A DNA stretch of 64,000 bases from JACTOJ01 sp032335695 (GTDB taxonomy: Bacteria > Bacillota > Clostridia > Clostridiales > Clostridiaceae). Positions 1 through 9,042 of the stretch are shown here, piece by piece. The first letter of the stretch is position 1. Each line of letters starts with the position of its first letter. The DNA lies in contig NZ_JACTOJ010000002.1 of the NCBI RefSeq assembly GCF_032335695.1, forward strand, positions 62,001-126,000, written 5' to 3'. Both the position numbers and the translations under genes were made by a program. Below the pieces are notes generated by a model, which was given only the letters and a program-made list of their open reading frames with translations, had not been told where the DNA came from and made no database searches.

Positions 1-640
1 TTACTAAATCATGAATATAGCTATTAGATATATAATATTTTTCATCAACATCTTTTTCTAATATATCTCTCATTACTGATTCTTTATGATTCCTTTGAGA
101 AAATTCAAAAGGAATCTTGTATATATCTTTTCTTATAGATACTACAAAAACTCTTTCTCTATTCTGCGCGGATCCATAGTCTTTACTGTTTAGAATCTTC
201 CAGGAATTATCATAACCTAATTCACTTAAAGTTTTTAGATATTTATCAAAATTATGCCTATGCTTTTTGCTAGTTACTGCTGCAACATTCTCCCAAATTA
301 CATATTTAGGCATCTTATGCTTAATAATATTTACTGAATGCCACATAAGACTTGATTTTGTTCCACTCCCCTCGTCTCCTCCTTCGCCCTTTCCTGCTAA
401 ACTAAAAGACTGACATGGACTACCATGAGTTAATAAATCAAAATCATTCAATTTTTCTGCATTAACTTTTGTTATATCACCTAAGTTATATGATTCAGCA
501 ACATTGTGAATTATGTTATATGCATAACTTGCAAATTTATCAATTTCACAATAATTTACTAGACTGTATTGAATTTCGAGATTTTCTAGTGCTTTTTCAA
601 AAGCTCCTATACCACTAAACAAACTTAAAACTTTTAACAT
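1..640 (-). CDS. DNA (cytosine-5) methyltransferase, N-terminal part, truncated by window edge
   Basis: Translating the minus strand from the ATG at 638-640 gives an open frame to the window edge (about 213 residues). It begins MLKVLSLFSGIGAFEKAL, the SAM-binding motif I of C5 methyltransferases (FxGxG). About 70 residues in comes the catalytic motif IV, GSPCQSFSLAG, with the nucleophilic Cys, then a WENV motif (motif VI) and a QNRERVF motif (motif VIII). A good Shine-Dalgarno (AAGGAAGTG) precedes the ATG. The target-recognition domain and C-terminus are not visible. Lying in a prophage, it probably protects phage DNA from host restriction; no cognate restriction enzyme gene is in view. Confidence 0.9.
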   Translation of the reverse strand, partial: MLKVLSLFSGIGAFEKALENLEIQYSLVNYCEIDKFASYAYNIIHNVAESYNLGDITKVNAEKLNDFDLLTHGSPCQSFSLAGKGEGGDEGSGTKSSLMWHSVNIIKHKMPKYVIWENVAAVTSKKHRHNFDKYLKTLSELGYDNSWKILNSKDYGSAQNRERVFVVSIRKDIYKIPFEFSQRNHKESVMRDILEKDVDEKYYISNSYIHDLV

Positions 641-700
641 TTATTTCACTTCCTTTATTTTAATTCGGGTTACACCGCCCATCACACCAAACAAAGGAAT

Positions 701-733
701 AAAAAAAGCACCTGGCTAATACCAAGTGTTTTT
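701..733 (-). terminator. Intrinsic terminator between phage activator and methyltransferase genes
   Basis: On the minus strand CACTTGG (722-728) pairs with CCAGGTG (709-715), allowing one G:U, across a short loop and is followed by seven T. It would end the transcript of the RinA-like gene before the methyltransferase gene. Nothing else is seen in the 641-874 gap. Confidence 0.6.
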
Positions 734-874
734 CATTTATTGTTATCAAATTATAATTTTTCCTGATACCATATTAATATAGACTAAAAGGTACGTCAAT
801 CCCACAAAAAACTAACGCGTTTTTTAAACACTTTGGCTCTATCACTTGCTTTAATACTGTTTGACAAGGACATT

Positions 875-1429
875 TTAAAGCTTAATTCCGTCGATTCCGA
901 AAAATAAAATTGATAAATCTTCTACAGCCAGTCTTACATCTCTACCCACTGTTTTAATGCTAAGGTTGAAATGCTCTGCTACTTGCTCGTATGTCCTATT
1001 GACCTCATTTTCACTTGGTTCAAGATACATATAGCTAATTATTTTATATCTTCTCTCTTTAAGGCTATCTTCTGCTTCGCATATATATTTATAATACTTA
1101 ATAGCTTTATTAATATGTCCAAGTATAGTTACAGTCCTTATCTTAGTTCTGCTTAATGCCTGTACATATTGTTCTTCATCATTTATAGATTCTATATCGT
1201 CCAAAATGTCTACAGCATTTTCACCCTTAACTTGATTTACAGTATCATCCGCAAGCTTATTGTGAATTAACAAAGTTCTATAATTTTTTAATAAAAGCCT
1301 GGTATTTCTCAATCTCCTATCATATCGTTTTTTAGTTTTATAAAATTCCTGGTCCTTTATATATTTTATTCCTTCTCTTATTCCTATCTTAACTGCTTCA
1401 TCATAACTTATTAAGTTTCTTTCTTCCAT
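875..1429 (-). CDS. Phage transcriptional activator, RinA/ArpU-like
   Basis: A 184-residue basic protein. The C-terminal third (about residues 125-180) reads as a sigma-70 region-4-like helix-turn-helix: SLKERRYKIISYMYLEP, then TYEQVAEHFNLSIKTVGRDV. This layout, and its place at the end of the early/replication operon, match the small RinA/ArpU-type regulators that switch on late (packaging and structural) genes in Firmicute phages. The start is supported by GAGGTGA seven bases upstream. The helix-turn-helix is seen directly; the late-activator role is inferred from position and family. Confidence 0.7.
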   Translation of the reverse strand: MEERNLISYDEAVKIGIREGIKYIKDQEFYKTKKRYDRRLRNTRLLLKNYRTLLIHNKLADDTVNQVKGENAVDILDDIESINDEEQYVQALSRTKIRTVTILGHINKAIKYYKYICEAEDSLKERRYKIISYMYLEPSENEVNRTYEQVAEHFNLSIKTVGRDVRLAVEDLSILFFGIDGIKL

Positions 1430-1445
1430 CTAAGTCACCTCACTT

Positions 1446-2816
1446 TTATATTTTATATTTTTCTATTCTTGCTTTTATCGCGTTCATCAAATTATCTTGC
1501 GTTGTACTCTTATTCTCCAACGCTGCCATAACATCTTCATCAACACCGCTCTCAACTATCAAGTGATGAATAATAACTTTTTCTGTTTGTCCTTGTCTAT
1601 GAAGTCTCTTATTGGCTTGCTGGTATAGTTCCAGTGACCAATTCATGCCGAACCATATAACGTGATTTCCTCCTTGCTGAAGGTTTAATCCGTATGCAGC
1701 TGAGGCTGGATGTGCTAGAAGAATATCAATTTTTTTATTGTTCCAATCATCTTCCTCTTGTGGTCCCTTAAGATCTTTGACTACAAGCTTTGTTTTTGAT
1801 AAGGCTTTTTTAATTCTTACTAGATCATGCTGAAAATTATAAAATACCAATGCCGGTTGGCCATTAAGTCCTTCTACAAGTTCCGTAAAAGCTTCAATTT
1901 TGCAATCATGTATCTCTACAATCGCCCTATTTTCATCATATACTGCACCATTGCACAACTGCAGAAGCTTATTCGTAAGTACTGCAGCAGTACCTGCATC
2001 TATCGTCGTATCATCAATCTCTAAAAGCATTTCCTTTTCAAGCTTCTCATATGCTGCCTTAGCTTTACTATCCAGTAATACTGGTGTTACCACGGAAATA
2101 CAATCTGGAAGCTCCAAGTAATCCTCTGCCTTCATGCTAATACATATATCTCCTATGAGATTTTGTATAGCTTCTTCAGCTCTTGGCTTTGGGGCATAGC
2201 TGAAAACATGATCTCTATCCCTTTGATCCGGTTCAAAATATCGCTCTCTAAAATGGGTTATTTTATCTCCAAGTCTTTTGCCCTGATCCAATAAATAAAC
2301 CTGGGCCCACAAATCTAAAAGTCCGTTTGGTGCCGGTGTACCTGTAAGTCCTATAAACCTTGTGATATGTCCCCTAACCCAAGTTAAAGATTTAAACCTC
2401 TTAGCCTGGTGATTTTTAAAGCTTGAAAATTCATCAACTACAACCATATCAAATGGCCATGAATTTCTGTAATACTCTACAAGCCAAGGAACATTCTCTC
2501 GGTTTATGACATAAATATCTGCAGGTGTATTTAACGCCTTTATCCTTTTACTTGCAGATCCTAAAACAGATATAACCCTAAGTAATTTTAAGTGATCCCA
2601 TTTTGCAGCTTCTTTTGACCATGTAGCTTCTGCAACTTTCTTAGGTGCTATAACCAAAGCCTTTGATATTGCAAATCTGTTAAATTTCAAATCATTTATT
2701 GCTGTTAGAGTTATTATTGTTTTTCCAAGTCCCATATCTAAAAATAGTCCTAACGCTGAATCGACTAGCACTCTATTTATGCAATATTTCTGATATGCAT
2801 GTGGTTTAAATCGCAT
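1446..2816 (-). CDS. Phage SNF2-family DEAD/H-box helicase
   Basis: 456 residues with superfamily-2 helicase motifs in order: Walker A LDMGLGKTIITLT (about residues 26-38), a DEAH-like VVVDEFSSFKN (motif II), GTPAPNGLLDLW (motif III region), and HRQGQTEKVIIHHL (motif VI) near the C-terminus. This is the compact SNF2-like ATPase commonly found next to VRR-NUC and VapE genes in clostridial and bacillar phages. It presumably remodels or unwinds DNA during phage replication or recombination. The start overlaps the end of the VRR-NUC gene by 11 bases, indicating translational coupling. All main motifs look intact. Confidence 0.9.
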   Translation of the reverse strand: MRFKPHAYQKYCINRVLVDSALGLFLDMGLGKTIITLTAINDLKFNRFAISKALVIAPKKVAEATWSKEAAKWDHLKLLRVISVLGSASKRIKALNTPADIYVINRENVPWLVEYYRNSWPFDMVVVDEFSSFKNHQAKRFKSLTWVRGHITRFIGLTGTPAPNGLLDLWAQVYLLDQGKRLGDKITHFRERYFEPDQRDRDHVFSYAPKPRAEEAIQNLIGDICISMKAEDYLELPDCISVVTPVLLDSKAKAAYEKLEKEMLLEIDDTTIDAGTAAVLTNKLLQLCNGAVYDENRAIVEIHDCKIEAFTELVEGLNGQPALVFYNFQHDLVRIKKALSKTKLVVKDLKGPQEEDDWNNKKIDILLAHPASAAYGLNLQQGGNHVIWFGMNWSLELYQQANKRLHRQGQTEKVIIHHLIVESGVDEDVMAALENKSTTQDNLMNAIKARIEKYKI

Positions 2817-3093
2817 TACTTACCACGCCCTTTATTAATTCGTCTACTTGTTCTTTGCTATCCACAACTAAGACCTCAAAGCCTAAGGCTCTAATTTTTT
2901 TATGCTGCAATAACTGAATCGCTGTTGGCTTCTTCCCTGGGGATTTCAACTCAACAAATATGATTCTTCCACTGGGAAATAGCACTAATCTATCTGGAAC
3001 ACCAGTATTACCTGGCGATACGAATTTATAAGCTTTACCTCCGGATGATTTTACTCTGTCACGTAGATAAGCCTCAATTACATTTTCTCTCAT
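2806..3093 (-). CDS. VRR-NUC domain nuclease
   Basis: A 95-residue protein that is essentially one VRR-NUC (PD-(D/E)XK-like) domain. The core motif GVPDRLVLFPSGRIIFVELK holds the catalytic Asp and the Glu-x-Lys pair, followed by a helix ending in QLLQHKKIRALGFEV. Stand-alone VRR-NUC proteins are standard in phage replication modules and may act as Holliday-junction or flap nucleases with the adjacent SNF2 helicase. A Shine-Dalgarno (GAGGTGA) precedes the ATG. The next gene starts inside its 3' end. Confidence 0.9.
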   Translation of the reverse strand: MRENVIEAYLRDRVKSSGGKAYKFVSPGNTGVPDRLVLFPSGRIIFVELKSPGKKPTAIQLLQHKKIRALGFEVLVVDSKEQVDELIKGVVSNAI

Positions 3094-3151
3094 TCTTGTT
3101 CACCTCAATTTCTTAACGTCAACTATGCGACCATTTTTCCTATTATATATA

Positions 3152-3399
3152 CGTGTATAGGCATACACGCTGTAATAATATACCGTATTTATTTATATAT
3201 ATACTTATATATCATTTTATAGTTGACATAGTTGACAAATATATATAAAGCTAGTGTTTTAAAAGGTTCATATTGTCAACTTTTATGTCAACTTTCTCAA
3301 AAATTAAGTTGACATAGTTGACATTTACAATATTTGAAAGTTGACAAAACAGCTTTAAAGTTTACAAAGTTGACAACATTTTATACTATAAAGTTGACA
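3152..3399. repeat. TTGACA repeat array with AT-rich tract; putative phage replication origin
   Basis: In the 292-base gap between the VapE and VRR-NUC genes, TTGACA occurs as direct copies at 3223, 3232, 3309, 3318, 3341, 3370 and 3394 and as inverted copies (TGTCAA) at 3274 and 3286, with a near copy TTTACA at 3361. Three pairs are exactly 9 bp apart, and the 17-mer AGTTGACATAGTTGACA appears twice (3221 and 3307). Next to them lies an almost pure A/T tract (3171-3220) and a palindrome CGTGTAT-AGGC-ATACACG (3152-3169). Iterons beside an AT-rich tract are the layout of theta-type origins. No gene is seen here. An operator cluster is the main alternative. Confidence 0.6.
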
Positions 3400-5800
3400 G
3401 TATTTCATCATGCCTTATAAATCCTTTTTGGGTTCCATAAGGGCCATAACGGCTACTGCTATTATGCCTTTTCCAACCTTTTAGCCCACCTAAAATTGCG
3501 TTAATCTCCATAGCTTCTATTCTTTTCATATACCTAAGATCTCCACCAAAGCATTCACACCATATCTCTGCAGCACATACCCTATCACGCTGCATAGTCT
3601 GAGTGTTACTATTATCATTTTGAAATTCACCTAACCAATACATACGCCTTTCATTTAAAGAACACTTATGCCAATCTATAGGTATTGGCCTTTCAACAAA
3701 TTCATGAATAAGACCTTCCTTAACATTACTTTCCTGATGATCCTCTTGCTGTTTTACGGCTTCTTCTGCTGCGCCATCAGTGAGATATAATTTCTCACCT
3801 AATTGCCAATAAAGGAACGCCTCGGCCCAAATCTGATTCACTTCTTCAGGTAACTGCTCCCACACACTTTTAATAGGCTGCTGTATTCCTAAATCCACTG
3901 GCCAAAAACGCCTATTACCTGTCTTATCCTTAAGATATTCAGTATCATTTGTAGTTCCAGCAAATACACAACGTCTTGGATAAGCTGCTGTACGCCTTCC
4001 ATAAGGTTCTCTATAAATGTCCTCCGTCTTACTTAAAAATTGCTTTATAGTATTAACCTCTGATTTATTTAACCCTGTAAGTTCTCCTATTTCATTTATC
4101 CAACGCCCCTGAATTAATTCGGCTGCTTCTTTACCCTCAAAGGAAGAAAGACTTTCTGAATACCAGCTTCTGCCCAGTATCTTTAAAAAAGTACTTTTAC
4201 CTATTCCCTGCGGTCCTCCTAAAATGGGCATATAGTCAAATTTACATCCTGGTGTCATTGCTCTAGCTACTGCAGCAACTAAAAATTTTCTAATAACTGC
4301 CCTAGTATACACATTATCCATTGCTCCTAAGTAATCTATAAGAAGAGTATCAACTCTTTTAACTCCGTCCCAAGTAAGCCCTGTGATATAGTCCTTTACG
4401 TCATTAAAGCTATGCTTATAAGCACATAAACCTAGTGCATCATCAGTCTTTCCAGGACTAGCAAGGCCATAGGTATTTTCTAGATACCATCTTATACCCC
4501 TATCGTCATTATCAGTCCATGTGCGTCTTATTTCTCTTCTATCCCATGGTAAAGCCCCAAGCGCTAATCCTCTGTTTGCAAATTCATCAAAAGCTATTTT
4601 ATCCTTTATTAAAGGGTCATTTTCTAAAATTATAAGTATGTTATTTGTAGTTTTTAAAGGTAATCCTGTACCTGAGCTAATTGCTAATTTACTAATCCAG
4701 TTTGCAGTATCATCTGCAGGGGTAGAAAAATCCTGAGTAGCTTTTTCATATCGTTCTTGATTAATTAGTGCTGCTACTTGTGTATCACTTGTAGCTAACT
4801 CACACATAGCCTTATAGCTTGGCAGAGAACTAACCGGAGTATTAGGCAGTGATTCATCATCAAGCTCATTAAATTTATGTAGCCTTACTAAGTCAAAAGC
4901 ATTACATAGTTTTCCACCCGCTGGATCCGTGGCATGATGCGAATATAAGAAGTTACCATTCTCGTAAATAATAGCTCCTCCTACTGTACTGCCGCCTACA
5001 AAGGTAAATCTATCTTCAATATCACAGGTCTCATATATGCCTGGAAGGAAAGTATCTATAGCTCTATACACGTCATAAGTTCTACAGAAAGCTCCAACTA
5101 CTCCTGGTTTTTCAGTTGGATTCCCTTGCTTAGCTGCAAGCCTTACATGACTTGCTTGAGCTCCTGGTACTTCTGACCACTCTGATATATTACGCCAATC
5201 AGTGTACATTTTAAGTACGCCATCAACATCTATAAAAGGCTTATCCCAGTATTGGAATACATATATGCTATCAATACAGCAGCTTGGCCAATACATTAAA
5301 CGTGAAGCTTCAAAAGTTGTAGGGTCGCATAATCCTATCCCTATGAAACTTGCTATTTTCCTAGCTAATGGCTCATATTCATCAGCTGTAACTGTTCTAT
5401 TTGTTGGTATTAGTACTCTTAACCTTGGCTTACTTTCTTCATGCTTTCTAGTAGAATATACTGCGGTTGAACACCCTAAGCCATCTATTCTAAGTAAAGT
5501 GTCTTTTGTTCCTCCTGGAGGAATATTATCTAAATCTAGGGTTATGACATCACGCCCCATAACACTATTGGCTTTTCTTCTATTATTTTCTAAAGTTCCG
5601 GCTACAAATCCGCCAACATCTTTTAATTCATCTTGCTTACTTTTAGGTAATTTAAGGTACTCTGCAATGCTTTCAGTTCCTCTAGTAGGAGTATGAAGCT
5701 TTTCCACAAGCTCAGACCAATAAATCGTTTGAGTTGGCCAATATGTAGCTTTTCGACTATTAGCTGCTGATATTATTATTTGCCTATCATTTATGAGCAC
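3386..5800 (-). CDS. Phage primase-helicase, virulence-associated E (VapE) family
   Basis: About 804 residues. The N-terminal half resembles a primase/polymerase-like module with VITLDLDNIPPGGT and a later KPRLRVLIPT strand. The C-terminal half is the VirE ATPase: Walker A GGPQGIGKSTFLKIL, then WINEIGEL as Walker B, then an arginine-rich FAGTTNDTEYLKDKTGNRRF segment. Such proteins prime and unwind phage DNA at the origin. The longest frame begins at a GTG (5809) lying inside the Shine-Dalgarno; the GTG at 5798-5800 is well spaced from AAGGAGGTG and is preferred. The last codons overlap the final TTGACA repeat of the putative origin. Confidence 0.9.
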   Translation of the reverse strand: MLINDRQIIISAANSRKATYWPTQTIYWSELVEKLHTPTRGTESIAEYLKLPKSKQDELKDVGGFVAGTLENNRRKANSVMGRDVITLDLDNIPPGGTKDTLLRIDGLGCSTAVYSTRKHEESKPRLRVLIPTNRTVTADEYEPLARKIASFIGIGLCDPTTFEASRLMYWPSCCIDSIYVFQYWDKPFIDVDGVLKMYTDWRNISEWSEVPGAQASHVRLAAKQGNPTEKPGVVGAFCRTYDVYRAIDTFLPGIYETCDIEDRFTFVGGSTVGGAIIYENGNFLYSHHATDPAGGKLCNAFDLVRLHKFNELDDESLPNTPVSSLPSYKAMCELATSDTQVAALINQERYEKATQDFSTPADDTANWISKLAISSGTGLPLKTTNNILIILENDPLIKDKIAFDEFANRGLALGALPWDRREIRRTWTDNDDRGIRWYLENTYGLASPGKTDDALGLCAYKHSFNDVKDYITGLTWDGVKRVDTLLIDYLGAMDNVYTRAVIRKFLVAAVARAMTPGCKFDYMPILGGPQGIGKSTFLKILGRSWYSESLSSFEGKEAAELIQGRWINEIGELTGLNKSEVNTIKQFLSKTEDIYREPYGRRTAAYPRRCVFAGTTNDTEYLKDKTGNRRFWPVDLGIQQPIKSVWEQLPEEVNQIWAEAFLYWQLGEKLYLTDGAAEEAVKQQEDHQESNVKEGLIHEFVERPIPIDWHKCSLNERRMYWLGEFQNDNSNTQTMQRDRVCAAEIWCECFGGDLRYMKRIEAMEINAILGGLKGWKRHNSSSRYGPYGTQKGFIRHDEILSTL

Positions 5801-5900
5801 TAAAATCACCTCCTTAATATTAATTAGATAGATTGATTAAAAGCTACTTCCTATTTACACTATTATTTTTACTGATATACAAATTCTTACTGGGATTATA

Positions 5901-5929
5901 TTGCAATTTATTATCATATATTGTAAAAT
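5901..5929 (+). promoter_or_regulatory. Promoter of the opposite-strand membrane-protein gene
   Basis: TTGCAA (5901-5906), a 17-base spacer and TAAAAT (5924-5929) lie 35 bases upstream of the ATG at 5964, with GAAGGAG as Shine-Dalgarno. It points away from the VapE gene, so this gene can be expressed independently of the phage early operon. Confidence 0.7.
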
Positions 5930-5963
5930 AAAAGTATAAAATGTAAGAAGGAGTGTACATAGT

Positions 5964-6749
5964 ATGGATAATATTACTTTAATCAGTGTAATTGGTTCAG
6001 CTGTATCTATCGTTTCTTTTTTTATTTCTTTATTCACTTCAACAAATAAGACTAGCTTATTAAGCAACAACAAAGATAGCTTTAATCAGACACTAAACAT
6101 AAATTCCCACAATCGTACTACAAATAATTATGATTTCAGTACTAATATGAATAGTCAGCCTACAAAAACCTCAGAAAATTTTGATAGTTTCGGAATATTT
6201 GGGTTAATTATTGCAATTGCCGTTATACCATTTTACTTAAAATATCAAGATACAGTTATCCTATATCTCATTATATTTGAACTTGCTTGCGTCTTAATAA
6301 ATCTGATTTCCTTATTTATCTTAAGCAAACGTGTTTTTATTGATAAGTTTTATTTATGCGTTAATACCTTAAAATGGTTTCCTTTATTTATTGCTCTTTT
6401 ATTTGTTTATAAGCCTTTATATGGCTCAGAAACTTTAAATTCCACTAAAGAATTACTAAAATCCGGTAAAGGTATTGCTAACATAATTCAATCACACGGT
6501 TTTCATGATCCTCTTTTCTTTTTATTACAATTGATTGGCTTGGCTGTCCTTGTTTTGATAGCATCACTAAATATATTTAATAACTTTAAGCAACTATATA
6601 AAGCTTTTCGTAAAAATGAATCACCTAAATCTATTAATTATAAAGACATTCTTTGGTATTGTTTCTGTATTTTACTTATACTTATACTTGTAAGTGGAGT
6701 TTTAGTAAACCTTGATATCTATTTAACTTCATTTTCAAATCCGAAATAG
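5964..6749 (+). CDS. Predicted multi-pass membrane protein of unknown function (probable prophage moron)
   Basis: 261 residues, not recognised. Hydrophobic segments sit near residues 4-25, 72-90, 93-115, 130-150, 182-202 and 223-245, giving five or six membrane helices. Between the first and second lies a hydrophilic Asn/Thr/Ser-rich stretch. The gene is the only one on the plus strand inside the leftward replication operon, between the VapE and polymerase genes, and has its own promoter and terminator. That is the signature of a moron, a cargo gene often expressed in the lysogen; superinfection exclusion or a host-fitness role are possible but not shown by the sequence. Confidence 0.75.
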   Translation: MDNITLISVIGSAVSIVSFFISLFTSTNKTSLLSNNKDSFNQTLNINSHNRTTNNYDFSTNMNSQPTKTSENFDSFGIFGLIIAIAVIPFYLKYQDTVILYLIIFELACVLINLISLFILSKRVFIDKFYLCVNTLKWFPLFIALLFVYKPLYGSETLNSTKELLKSGKGIANIIQSHGFHDPLFFLLQLIGLAVLVLIASLNIFNNFKQLYKAFRKNESPKSINYKDILWYCFCILLILILVSGVLVNLDIYLTSFSNPK

Positions 6750-6774
6750 GGGTATTATCAGTCCCTATTTTTTT
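6744..6774 (+). terminator. Intrinsic terminator of the moron gene
   Basis: AAATAGGG (6744-6751) pairs with CCCTATTT (6763-6770), followed by TTTT. The stem includes the stop codon of the membrane-protein gene. Confidence 0.75.
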
Positions 6775-6839
6775 AATGCCTTTTTGATAATAAACCTCTT
6801 TTTCAGATAAACTTAAAAATCTTGCTTTGGCATTTTTAC

Positions 6840-8810
6840 CTACTCTTTCTTAAAATAGCTTGCTATGAATCCATCTGCTTTCAACGGAAGTCCTTTGGCC
6901 CATATTATAGGTTGACCCATTATTTCGCAAACCTTATCTAAATCTGCAATACCTTTTGGTACATCAAGTATTACTTCATCATGTACATGAAATACTACCT
7001 GGTATCCCATAGAGCTAAGACGTATTATATTTTCAGCCAAACAATCTCTTGCTATGGCCTGAACTATATTTTCTACGAGCTTTCCACCGTAAGTATTAAG
7101 AATGCCCCATTTATTGGATTTATTTATGCCATAATAATAAAGCGCATCTTTTCCTTTTTCATTTTGGGATATGAAGGGCTTTACATAATAAAGCTTTCTT
7201 CCACTAGGTAACTTTATAGTTAAAAAATCTTGCTTTGTCTGCAGGTTTCCTTCATGCGCTATTATTAATCCCTTTACTCCTTGAGGCTGTCCTATTCTCA
7301 TTACTTCAAGTGCTGCATTTTCTATTGAATACCACAAATCCACTATTCTTTTATTAGATGCGCGCCATCGATGCACAATCTCAGGAAGTTCTTCTTCTGC
7401 AAGCCCCATGTTTAAAGCCCCCATAGCCATGAGTGCACCGGATCCACCTTGATATCCTAAAGCAAGTTCTGCAACTTTACCTTTTTGCCTTAGAGCGTAT
7501 TCCGGATTACCTTTTTTAATAAGCTCAATTGGAACACCAAACATTTGATTAGCTGAAGCTTCATATATCTTTCCATGAGAGTTAAACACATCAAGTCTCC
7601 ATTGCTCTCCAGCAATCCATGCAATTACTCTAGCCTCTATGGCGCTGAAATCAGAATCAACAAAAGTATGTCCTTCAGATGGGATAAAAGCAGTTCTGAT
7701 AAGCTGTGAAAGCGTATCTGATACGCTCCCATATATTAGCCTTATGGCATCGATCTTTTTATTTTTTATACAATCTCTGGCATGATCCAGCGATTCTATA
7801 TAGCTACGTGGTAAGTTCTGCACCTGCACTATCCTCCCTGCCCATCTTCCTGTCCTATTAGCTCCATAGAACTGTAAAAGTCCTCTAACTCTACCATCAG
7901 AGCATACAGCCTCTTGCATAGCTGTGTACTTTTTAACACTTGTTTTTGAAAGTTCTTGTCTTATTTCAAGCATTCTTTTAGCTTCGTCGTTATCAGTAGT
8001 TTTAATAAGATCCTTAACAGTATCTTTCCTTAGGTCCGTAATTTCTTCTCCAGTTTCCTTAGTGAGATATTCTGAAAGCTGCTTAACACTTTTAGGGTTA
8101 TCTAATCCTGATAACTTTATAGCTTCAGACATAAGCTCTTCAGTTATAATGTCATTGCATTTAAGAGCACCATCTATTAATTCCTGATCTATAGCAACTC
8201 CATTTGCATTAATTAATTGATCCAATACCCAAAGATTTTGCTCCTGCTCAGGCACTGGGAAAGCTAATAGCATTGATTCTATTTCCATTTCTGTAATAAC
8301 GTCTTGTCTGTTATATTCTTTAAATAAATTCCACTTTTCAGGTTCGTGCTGAGGTAAGTTTCTTGTCCTTCTCCCATTTCTAGCTGTAGGCTTACAAGGC
8401 GTACAAAATAGTTTTATTAATGCCTTACCAGTAGTAAGCTTTCTTTTATCTTCTGGAAGTCCTAAAGCTTTACCAGTCGCACCTAGTCCTGCAGTATATC
8501 CGCAATACAAACCGTGCAGCATTGTGCATTGCCATTGAGGTAATGGAGAATAATAAAACTTGTTTAAGCTATACCATTCAAATGAAGCATTATAAGCGTG
8601 CTTTATTATGCTTGAATCCTGCAAAGCTTCTACAATTTCAGAAGGTATTAATTCGCCCTGTGCTAGATCAATAACTTGTACTGGTTCTCCATCAAAGGAA
8701 TAAGCAAATAATAGTATTTGAAAATCAGTGGACTGCACATATTTGTACAATCCACTCTTCTTAATGTCTACGCTGCTAAAGGTTTCTATATCTATTGATA
8801 AATGTCTCAT
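6840..8810 (-). CDS. Phage DNA polymerase, family A (PolA-like) with 3'-5' exonuclease domain
   Basis: 656 residues. The N-terminus starts with the exonuclease I motif SIDIETFS (Asp7 and Glu9). The C-terminal polymerase domain has motif A VDSDFSAIEARVIAWIAGE, motif B RQKGKVAELALGYQGG and motif C VHDEVILDV, so all catalytic carboxylates are present. There is no 5'-3' exonuclease domain, as usual for phage replicative family-A enzymes. The start overlaps the preceding small ORF by four bases (ATGA), with GGAGGAAG upstream. It would replicate the phage genome with the neighbouring primase-helicase and ssDNA-binding protein. Confidence 0.95.
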   Translation of the reverse strand: MRHLSIDIETFSSVDIKKSGLYKYVQSTDFQILLFAYSFDGEPVQVIDLAQGELIPSEIVEALQDSSIIKHAYNASFEWYSLNKFYYSPLPQWQCTMLHGLYCGYTAGLGATGKALGLPEDKRKLTTGKALIKLFCTPCKPTARNGRRTRNLPQHEPEKWNLFKEYNRQDVITEMEIESMLLAFPVPEQEQNLWVLDQLINANGVAIDQELIDGALKCNDIITEELMSEAIKLSGLDNPKSVKQLSEYLTKETGEEITDLRKDTVKDLIKTTDNDEAKRMLEIRQELSKTSVKKYTAMQEAVCSDGRVRGLLQFYGANRTGRWAGRIVQVQNLPRSYIESLDHARDCIKNKKIDAIRLIYGSVSDTLSQLIRTAFIPSEGHTFVDSDFSAIEARVIAWIAGEQWRLDVFNSHGKIYEASANQMFGVPIELIKKGNPEYALRQKGKVAELALGYQGGSGALMAMGALNMGLAEEELPEIVHRWRASNKRIVDLWYSIENAALEVMRIGQPQGVKGLIIAHEGNLQTKQDFLTIKLPSGRKLYYVKPFISQNEKGKDALYYYGINKSNKWGILNTYGGKLVENIVQAIARDCLAENIIRLSSMGYQVVFHVHDEVILDVPKGIADLDKVCEIMGQPIIWAKGLPLKADGFIASYFKKE

Positions 8811-9022
8811 TCTTCCTCCACGATTTCAATTTCGTCTAAAATATCAGCTCTAAGATATTTATCTCTTTTACCTCCGCAAGCAACATAAATACCTTTTCCG
8901 GTAATCAAGGTTATAGTTCCGTAGAATTGCCATTCACCTTTTCTATAAACTCTTACTTTATCCCCAATAAAAAACTTAGTTCCATTTTCGTCTTTAACAT
9001 AATTTTCGCATGAATATGACAT
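8807..9022 (-). CDS. Small phage protein with SH3-like fold signs
   Basis: 71 residues, acidic at the C-terminus. The centre, FFIGDKVRVYRKGEWQFYGT followed by ITLITGKGIYVAC, has the alternating strand pattern and GDxVxV start typical of small SH3/KOW-like barrels. Its function is unknown. It sits between the ssDNA-binding and polymerase genes and is coupled to the polymerase by an ATGA overlap; a strong AGAGGAGG precedes it. A polymerase accessory role is only an inference from position. Confidence 0.75.
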   Translation of the reverse strand: MSYSCENYVKDENGTKFFIGDKVRVYRKGEWQFYGTITLITGKGIYVACGGKRDKYLRADILDEIEIVEEE

Positions 9023-9042
9023 TGCAAATCCTCCTCTATGAA

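Noticed and set aside
5202..5696. 164-residue ORF opposite the VapE gene
   Set aside because: A shadow frame within a well-supported coding sequence, with no start signals of its own.
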